A DNA stretch of 64,000 bases, taken from the NCBI GenBank assembly GCA_015680685.1, contig MNCI01010443.1:907483-971482 (forward strand), in the 5' to 3' direction. The position numbers and the translations under genes were made by a program. Within the stretch, counting starts at the first letter, position 1. Every line of letters begins with the position of its first letter. The DNA comes from Gnetum montanum. Lineage: Eukaryota; Streptophyta; Gnetopsida; Gnetales; Gnetaceae. Of this stretch, positions 55,915-64,000 are shown piece by piece. Below the pieces are notes generated by a model. That model was not told the origin of the DNA and searched no databases. It saw only the letters and a program-made list of their open reading frames with translations.

Positions 55915-58900
55915 GATGGGCAAGGGCAAAGAGGTGGAAGGGCGGGGAGGAAGAGTCCGGACTTGACCTTCACGGAGGAAAGCGTAGCTATGCTGTAGTG
56001 TCTGCCTCGGCTAAGGATTCCATCATGGCCTGGAACATCACACAGGTAGGCTCTACTCCTGTCTCTGTTTATTACTTTCATAGCGTAGACGGTCTTGTAC
56101 ACAGTCTCAGCGTGTACGCCGAGCGTATACGCCAAGCGTAACAAGTTAGCGTAGACTATCAGGGCATAGTCGGTTTTATCAGCGTAAACACTTTTCTTGC
56201 ATGATTATATTAGCATAAACCACGGTGTAATCAATTCTCTATGCACAAAGTTTTATCAGCGTAAGTTTTCTGTTCTGTCAGCGTAAGTTTTGTTTTCATT
56301 GTGACGGCCTATACGCTAAGGGTTTCTTTGGCATATACATTGAGCGTACACAGTTCTTTTAAGTATGATGCAGCGTAGGCTTGTTTTTCATGTTTCTGGC
56401 ATACACTATTTGCTCAGTGTATGCCATAAACTATTTACGCTGGCCACTTCTGTGGCGTATACGCTGAGGGTTTCTTCAGCATATATGTTGAGCGTAAGAA
56501 GTTCAGGCGTCAGCGTAGACAGTTAATTATCAGTGTATACACTAGGTTAGGCAGCGTATACGCCGAGCGTAAATAGGTTTTGACAGCGTATACGTTAGGT
56601 TTTGACAGCGTATACATTGGGTGTAAACAGTTGGAAACTTTTTCTAAATGTCAGTCTATGCTGCAAACCTTGATTTTTTTGCATTGTTTTGCTATGTAGT
56701 TGACTTTACATTGGTACTCTGACTGTTTGCAAGGACACCAAGCCTTTTCTCCTCGTGGTCAAGCTTGTTGGGGTGTTAACATGGTTTGGCCCTTTGGATG
56801 CGAATGAGCCTACCCCAGACCTAACCATGGAACACAACGGGGTTTGGTTTAGAGAAGGTGCGCCTGGTTTCTTGTCCTTCATATTGGACAACTTCAAGGT
56901 AGTCATCTGGTCACACTTGAATGAACTGGTGGTGCAGAGCATAGTTGAGGCGATGTTGCCAGGAGCCGCGGAGGGTGTCGTTGTCTTCATAGAAGACATT
57001 GACGAGGGGCCATTTACGAATGAGGACGGTTCTTTCCACGGGCCTAAGTCCACACGCCCATTAGCGGGCGTGTGGGCCCAATTGCCACGAGGGCAGGACT
57101 ACCTCGATAACACTTTGTTTTTAGCGGCGCGTGCACATATGTTATTCCAAAACCCTCCTGGCACAGTGTACCGAGTAGGTAGGTAGGACCATTCGAGCTT
57201 ATCGCTTCTTTTCGGCGTTTGGCATTTGCCTAAGTTTTAATATTCACTCGTTTGTAGGCCAAAAGTTAATGCAGATGGAATATGCGTCGAAGATGATGGG
57301 CTTGCCTTAACTTGCACTGCTCTAGAGGCATTTATGGTGGGTCCTACCCTTTGTAAAACTGTAATAGGTTTAATGAAGGGGGACATCATCTATTTTCACC
57401 AACGATTCTCTAGAGTGTTGGCACTGTGCTAGGCCCGTGGGTGACTGGATAAAGATTGGTCGGACAAGGGGCCAGTTTTCCCCCGTGACTCTGGTCCAGG
57501 AATCACATCCAAGTCTACTATGGGAGGTAAATGACAGTGTCTTTTTGATGTGCTAACGTGTTTTAACTATCAAAGGTTATACTAATACAACAATCTTATA
57601 TCGCGCTTGCAGTTGATGCACCCCCTGGCGGGGATCCTGTCACAACCGGGCGAACTGAGACAACATTGTCAATGAAGTTTGGGGAGGTGACTATGGCTCA
57701 TAAGTGGTTGCGTGACCATGCCTCACCATCTATTGTTCGCTACTTGAATAATGTCGGCCTTGGGATCGTGGATTCTTTTAATGAGTGTGTCTCGTAGTAT
57801 AGCACCCAGATTAAGGGTGTTAAGATGGTTTTTCATCTGTCACCTGATTTTTTCTCAAACTTATTTGGGGTATCGGTAGATGGCATAAATGTAGTCCTAG
57901 ACAGAGCTCATAAAGAGCTCCATACGGTGCGTGAGTTGGAGGACTGGTTGGGCCTGGCCAAGGGTGCCAAGGGGTTCCCGATGCAGGGAAAGGTGAAGGT
58001 TGAAGAGGTGAATGAACTGTATCCCTTGTTTAGGGCACGGGTATTTCCCAAAACCCTTTCTCAGGTGAAGAGCCTTGGGGTTGAGGTTGTGCACATTATG
58101 AAAACTATCCTGGAAACTGGCATGTGCTATAACTGGGCTGAGTTTCTGTTGTCGGGCATGCACAAGGAGATAGTGCGGTTGCGCTCGAATGTTGAGGCGC
58201 AATCCCACTTCACCTTTGCCTTCTTCACTAGTTACCTTCGTCGCTTTGCTGAGTTTTTGGTAGTCTGCGCGAGTAACAAGTTTGTTCTACGGGATCGGGG
58301 TCAACTGTCTCGCCCATGGATCAATCATTTATACGACATAGCCAAATCCCAGGATGCACCTGAAGGCATCGACGAGTCCGTGACTATTACAACTGGGGGA
58401 TCATCAGGGACCTCCATTCATACTCGTGATAGTATGGGGTTAGAGCCGGATGATGTGCCCCTCACTGCAAGAAGAGCTGAGCGGGTAATCAAAGAAATTA
58501 TGGGCCAGGCCAAAACAAAGCTGAAGAGGCATGAGCGCGCAACTGAGGAAGCTTCTGATGTAAGGGAAACCACGAGTAAAGCACATAAGATTCAAGATGC
58601 CCGGTATGTAGACTTCTGCTAGCTTATTGTTTTATTGTTTTTATTGTATTCATAATATTTATTTTCGATTGCTTACATGTCACTGAAGCCTTTGGCTTGA
58701 TTCGAGAAGTGAGGAAGCAGGCACTGGAAACCATTACGGAGGAGGAGGAGACGAAAACAGAGAAGAATAATGAAGAGGAATAGGTGGATAACGATCAGAG
58801 AGGAGGGACAAAGGAACTAAAGGGAGACACCGGTGAAACTGAACAATTGGATGACCAGGGCAGTGTCGAACAAATGTTCCGTAGCTTTCTTTAGGGGGAT

Positions 58901-60288
58901 CTAGATTTAGGAGATCCTCTAGAAGGTGATGAGGGGTGTGGTATGTTTTCTTTTTATCTTATTTCAAATTGCCTTGTTAGTTGTCATTCCTATGGTATAT
59001 TTTATTTTCATGTTTTCACTTGTCAGACGAAGGCAGCGAGACTAGGATGGTGCGCTTGGATGTACCTATGAAGACGGTTCCTCTTGAGAGGACCGCTGAG
59101 GTTAGTTCCCGCACCCGTGAGCCATTTACTTGGTCTGAAATGCCAAGTAAGATGGATTTTGTGGCCAGAATCGTGGAAGAGGTTGTCGAACGAATTTAGG
59201 AGGTCGACCCTGAAATAGGTATAATGTTTTTAAATGGCTTACCATTTTAGAGTGTCACACCCTGTTTCTACTGCTTTAACATTTGATCTTTTCGTACGCA
59301 TAAGTGCCAAGTAAAGGTGGGATCCGTCCGAGGTGGTTAGCATCGACAGTTTGGCTACACTACCCCCAGAAGTGGAACAGGTACCAAGGCTGATTTACAA
59401 TGAGGTGGCGGAAAGCCTTGTCCATAACGCCAAGTCGGTGTGGACCTGTAGGCAATCAATCGAACAACTATGGTTGCAGATTCAGACAAAGGAGAAGGAA
59501 GTCTTTGAGCTATCGACTGAACGTGATGATCTTAAAGCCCGTTATGAATTTGCTTCATCTTGATTAGCAGGTGATAGTTCTTGGCGAACATCCGAAATTA
59601 CGTACAATAGATATTGGAACCTGTTAAATTGCCATGCGTCATTAACTCGGAGGTTCGCGGAACGTAAAGCCCAGATAGATCTATTGAATCTGAAGTGCTA
59701 GGATTGGAAGGCATTTTCCTCCAAGGTGCATAAGTGGGACCAGGATGAGAAAAATCATAAGCACCATTATAATAAATCATTAAAAGAAGTTTCCATAGAG
59801 AAATGACAACTTGAGATGTTCGTAGAGGGTTTGGGGTTACGTTCTACGTTCGATACCTTTGCGGAGAACACCATAGTTGAGATGGAATCTCCTAAGAGGG
59901 TTATTACCACTGCTTCTGGGGAAGTTATTGTGGGTGAATTTCCTCTAAAACATCTAGTCTGGTTGGCTATTGATAAGGGAAAGGCCTTGGCAGACCTCGA
60001 CCTAGGCCTTGGTGAAATAGATTGGGCTAGTGTTTTGGAGGAAGAAATCCTTCGTCAATTGGAGTTCGGTTTGGGGAGATCTCCTATGGTAAGTATTTTG
60101 CCATTTTGAAACTAATTTGCTAAAGGATGTTTGAAATTTTGATGCTCTCTTATTCTTACATTGGTTGTCTCATCTTGTGTTTTCAGGGTGGAGGCGGCAA
60201 TGATGCTCAAGAAGCTGGCTGCAGTGGAGTCGGGGCCCCTAACGCTGGTGGATCTAAAGGGGATGATCCTCCCGTCCTAGATGCTTAG
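55915..60288 (+). pseudogene. Antisense multi-exon gene of copy E (FCP1/NIF-like start)
   Basis: Exons: 55915-56045, 56734-57182, 57258-57526, 57613-58603, 58689-58940, 59027-59218, about 59305-60088, 60187-60288. Exons 1, 2, 3 and 8 have the same lengths as in C (131, 449, 269, 102 bp). Most sites are GT-AG (donors GTAGGC, GTAGGA, GTAAAT, GTATGT, GTAAGT; acceptors TTTGTAG, CTTGCAG, TTGTCAG, TTTTCAG). Exon 2 has KLVGVLTWFGPL, VVIWSHLNE and LARAHMLFQNPPGTVYRV-like text, resembling FCP1/NIF domains without DxD. Exon 4 lacks about 19 residues present in C. Exon 7 has the charged helical segment (STERDDLKARYEF) and FVEGLGLRSTFDTFAENT. Breaks include a frame change and TAG in exon 1, TAG at 57795, stops in exons 5-6 and TGA near 59561. 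The function is unknown. Confidence 0.8.
56090..56640 (+). repeat. GCGTATACGC-rich intron 1 of E's antisense gene
   Basis: Intron 1 (56046-56733) contains scattered copies and decayed copies of AGCGTATACGCCGAGCGTA and CAGCGTAAAC. The spacing is irregular, unlike the ordered array in C. Confidence 0.7.
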
Positions 60289-60559
60289 TTTTTTTTTTGT
60301 TTTTAGTTTTATCTTCAAAACTATGTTAACTCAAATTGATACGGGAACTGTAACTTAAAAACTTTGAGATGAACGGAAACAATTGACACATATGATTGTA
60401 TAGCATTGCATGCATAAATATTTTTTGTTGATTTTGGGTTTAATTACGCACACGACACGACAATGTAAAATATTTTGGTTTATATATATTTTTTGTTCTT
60501 GTTCTAAGTGTAAAATGCAGATGTAATCGTAGGAGGACAAAGGAAGCACAAGTGTGTGA

Positions 60560-60845
60560 TCTAGTTTAAGGCCATTTCGGGCCTCTATGCGTAGTTTAAG
60601 GCCATTTCGGGCCCCATTGTAAACAAGTAGCGTTTTGTACAACATGGATGGGTTTCTTGGTTGACCGACCATTTCTGATCGTGGCTAGTTTTATGTCATT
60701 GCGGACATGATATTTTAACGTCTTTTAGAACAAGGGTTGTAGTTTAATGTTTTTGTTTTTGTTTTTTATGTGTTTTGTTTTTGAGTTGTTATAGTTTAAT
60801 GTCGTTTCGGACTAGCTATAGTTTAACGTCATTTCAAACTGGCTA
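60560..60845 (-). repeat. Motif array E1 (between antisense gene and protease)
   Basis: On the + strand, two units of TAGTTTAAGGCCATTTCGGG come first. Decayed units such as AGTTTTATGTCATTGCGGAC, TAGTTTAATGTCGTTTCGGA and TAGTTTAACGTCATTTC follow. It is the counterpart of A1, B1, C1 and D1. Confidence 0.8.
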
Positions 60846-60858
60846 AGATGGTATCATT

Positions 60859-63800
60859 TTAGTAATTTTTAATTTTCTTCCTTTTAATGTTAGGTGATGT
60901 GTCAACGGGTATGATTCTATATTCAGCGTTCCCTTCGCTGATTACGTTAAACGGTAACTCGGCCCAAGGGACATCTGATGGAATGGCTTCTATGTTAATG
61001 TTTTCAGATGTTTCGGTGTTTGTTATGAGTTGTGTGTTAGTTTCTATTTGAGATGGCGCATGTACAATGTCTGATGCAGGTGTTTCCATTTTAGGTGGAT
61101 CCTATTTCATGTTTAAGGGCTTATTGCTTACCAGTTGTTGCGCATTTTTATCGTTTTGTTTAGGCTCCTCAAGCTCGACCTCTGAGCCTTGGTCCATGTC
61201 TACGTGTGATGAAATGATAGGCATAGTAGCCTCCCCGTGTATAATGATTTCACCGCCTTCATAAGGCAGGTGGATCTCTTGGTGTATAAGGGAGGAGGCT
61301 GCTTTTAGTTGGGCCAACCAGGGTCTCCCTAGTATTAAGTTGAATCCTAACATTTCATCGACCACTAGGAAATTGGCGGATGTGGGAAATTGATCCCACA
61401 CTATGAAGTCTAAGGTGACTGTGCCTTTGACCATCACGCGTGACCCGCTGAATGATTTTAAACATGTAGTCGTAGTCGGTTTGATTGACTCTGTCAACCC
61501 TAGTTGTTCAACGATTAGATATGGTACCACGTTCGTGGTGGCTCCATCATCTACGTGGACCCTATGTATCTTGAACTGGTGTATACAGATCATTATGAAC
61601 ATGGGGGCTGTTGTTATCTCCCCCGTTTTCTTGTCCATCTTAATATTGTCATTATGGAAACTTAATGGTTTAGGAGTCATCCCGTGAGGCGAGTACATTA
61701 CCGCGTGAATGGAGGGTTCGTTTGGAGGCAATTCCTCGCTTAATGGGATCGACGTCAACATACATACCAAAGCTTCACGATGTATTTGTGATGTTAGAAC
61801 TAGGTCATATAAGCTTAGCGAAGTGTTCTTTTGCTTCAATGCTTAGGTGACTTGTGTCAAAGCCGTTGTGAAGTCTCTACTGTTGTGGATGTTTTTATTG
61901 ATGATGACTGGGTCCATTGGACCCAACAATTTTATTTCATATTTTTTTGGTTTGTCATTTTTTCTCAGAGCTATTTTTTTAGATAGTTCATGCTTTTTAC
62001 ATGAATCGCTTTCATTGCCTGCATTCGGTGGGTTGTTAGGTGATGACATGGATATGGAGTTAAGTGGAGTGGGCTTAGGTGGCCCCACAGCTAGCCGTTG
62101 GCATTCCTTCTCCACACGTTCACGTGTAAGCCTATCTGCTAAGCGTTCTCATGTGTGGCATGGAGGTTGGGCTTGTCTTCGAGCCTCAGATTTCCCTAGG
62201 ATTCACACCACATAGGAAGCTAGGAAGAATTGCGGTTGCACAGTTGGGTGTGATTGGTCAGAAGGCTGGCCAGGTATCCTAATGACGTAGGGGCTAGGTT
62301 CGCCTTGCATTTGTGAGGTGGAGGCTTGGTAATCATTAGGACTTTCAGGTATCCTAATGACATACGGGGTTGGTTTTGGTGGAGATTGGACCTCCGCTAT
62401 TGTGACTACTAGTGGTACTCGGACTACAAAAGGGGCAGGCCGAGTAGAAGGGGTTGGCGCATTTGAGGGAATAATAGGAGGGACATGCACCACATATGGT
62501 TTGTCACTTATCATGGTGTTAGAAGTTGCTACAGCTGGAGGCACCTGAACAACATATGCCCGCTATGGGGCATGCGGTGGTTGGGGCATGGATGTGGACG
62601 CAGGAGTAGGGATGTGAACTATAAACGGCCTGTTAGATGTTTGTAGTGTACACTCAAGGTAGATGGTGTTAACGTTGGGTGTTTTGGAATCATAATCAAG
62701 GTAGATTGTATTGATGACGTATGGCGCCTCTTTGGTGTTCAGAGGGTCTTTATACACCCCCATGGCTTGATTCTACTGTTGGATCGGGTTGGCCTCGTCG
62801 AAGGTGATTTGGCCATCATCAATCATCCACTGTATATCCTGTTTTACAGTGAAACAGTAATCCGTGTCATGCCCGTTTCATTGATGGTAGTCGCGAAAGC
62901 GATCCATTCTGAAGCCTTTGGGTACGGGAGGCTCATGCAGTGTTGCTAAGCTTGGGTTTTGAACAAGTTGGTAGAACCGGTCATGTCTTTGGATGGCCAC
63001 AAGGGATAACTGTTTATGTTTCATTAACCCATCTTTCAGAAGTTGATCGAAAAGCTGGGATGGCTTCATTGGTAGAGGCATATATTGAGAGGGTTCTTTC
63101 CTCTCGAAATATATGACTCATTGTTGGGTTTTGCGATGATGATGATTCCGGCACGGTTGTGGGACTAGGTTTATTGTAGTTAGTAGGGGGTACGGGTGGT
63201 TTATTTTGGTGTGCCATGCTTGCTTGTTGTGCTCCTGCTATCGCTACTATAGTTTTTTTAGCCTTCTCTTTGTCTTTTTTAGTGTGTTGATTTTTAAAGG
63301 CTAAGTATGCAGGGTCGTGGCTATTTTGAGCCTCCTCTTCTATGTTTTTGATCTGTACAAAAGCTTGGTTGAAGTCACGTGCGTTAAGGTAGTACAACTT
63401 GGATTTAAAAAAGTCATTAACAACCCCTTTCAGAATAGTAAGCAAGTATGTTTGGGAGATTGGCTCATGTAGCTCGTTGAGAGCAGCGCTCCACCTCTGA
63501 ATGAATTTCTGTAAAGGTTCAAGCGGTGCTTGTTTAACTTGTATGAGGTTGTCCAATGTCGCCTCAGGTTTTGAGTTATACTTGAACCAAGTCACGAACT
63601 GGTGTAACAACTCCTCCAAGGAGAATATGGAATTCCTCGGCAGGGCCCGGTACCAGTCAAGTGCTCTCCCTGTGAGAGACATGGGGAACACTCGGAGAAT
63701 GGCATGGGGCCATGCCTGGAGTAACGCACATTCTAACCTAAATGTTATGAGGTGTGCATTGAGGTCTGTCTCCCCATTATACTTGGTTAGTGTCAGCAAT

Positions 63801-64000
63801 GATATGCCTTTGGGCAAAGTTAGAGGTGGGACGAAAGGGATGATGGGATCATCGTGGTAGAAATCCACTACCTTCAGCTCTCCGTCAGCAGCCGTTTTGA
63901 GGCGCTTTACCTCGTCGGTTAATTCTTGCATCAGTTTTTTGGTGTCTGCCCAGTCTTGGGCACTCAGAGACATGGTAGCTTAAGGTTGTGGTATAGCATA
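60859..64000 (-). pseudogene. gag-protease of copy E (start outside window)
   Basis: The capsid domain is at about 63870-63370 (TLPKGISLLTLTKYNGETDL; SKLYYLNARDFNQAF) in a frame open from 63973 to 63014. A frame change follows near 63110. The nucleocapsid element (about 62895-62850) has arginine for the first cysteine and a stop inside. The spacer (about 62640-62210) repeats PYVVHVPP, PFVVRVP and PYVIRIP about six times. The protease (about 61580-61270) has VDDGATTNVV and FNLILGRPWLAQL in a frame open from 61839 to 61102. The C-terminal WAELPFNVISEG text (60859-61000) matches C. The 5' end of gag and the 5' LTR lie beyond 64000. Confidence 0.88.

Larger units (their letters stand above)
49189..64000 (-). 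mobile_element. Copy E: long Tat-like element, running off the window
   Basis: The order is the same as in C. The 3' LTR is 49189-50363, then 3' UTR, array, pol (to 55317), array, antisense gene (55915-60288, +), array and gag-protease (60859 to beyond 64000). Its 5' LTR lies outside. GGCTC (49184-49188) is the likely left target copy within D's LTR. The pol and gag-protease frames are more broken than in C. Confidence 0.9.

Overview
The window is plant repetitive DNA: five related Ty3/gypsy LTR retrotransposon copies (called A to E here) nested inside one another, with no recognisable host gene. The Tat/Ogre-like clade is indicated by the Tat-type gag domain, an RT followed by two RNase H domains (the second of archaeal type, with AEYEGLL and RGDSQLV motifs), an integrase without a recognisable chromodomain, and a shared primer-binding site close to TGGCACTAGAAGGAGGGCC. 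A large seed-plant genome is likely; I cannot name the species.

Layout. 1-662 is older flanking DNA. Copy A (+) starts at 663 (5' LTR 663-2338) and is cut at 17155 by copy B (+, 5' LTR 17156-18907). B is cut at 24618 by an inverted LTR fragment joined to the end of the 5' LTR of copy D (+). D is cut inside gag at 26017 by copy C (-, 26018-43610, 17.6 kb, both LTRs present, target duplication CCCAT). D resumes at 43611 and is cut again inside its 3' LTR at 49188 by copy E (-, 49189 to beyond 64000).

The unusual part is the layout of the three long copies (A, C, E). Each is gag-protease, then a 4-5 kb block, then RT-RNaseH-aRNaseH-integrase. The block holds a gene on the opposite strand with its own TATA box and about eight exons bounded mostly by GT-AG introns (A 7198-11641 -, C 32940-37226 +, E 55915-60288 +). 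Exons 2 and 3 are almost the same length in all three copies although the A version is strongly diverged. The product begins with a segment resembling the FCP1/NIF phosphatase fold but without its catalytic aspartates. A domain resembling the 'putative plant transposon protein' family, an acidic linker, a helical coiled-coil-like segment and a short Gly/acidic tail follow. A 3' splice acceptor just before the RT start in A, C and E suggests the whole block may be removed as an Ogre-like intron from the sense RNA.

Every module junction (protease/antisense gene, antisense gene/RT, integrase/3' UTR) carries an array of a degenerate motif of about 20 bp with core GRCNNWAAACTR, always in element-sense orientation. 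Thirteen arrays are visible. B and D keep LTR, gag, protease, the first and last arrays and the 3' UTR, but lack the antisense gene and pol, so they look like one non-autonomous gag-protease family.

All copies are decayed by premature stops, mostly TAG/TAA where a sister copy has glutamine, plus frameshifts and altered catalytic residues. Everything here is read by eye; no alignments or searches were run.
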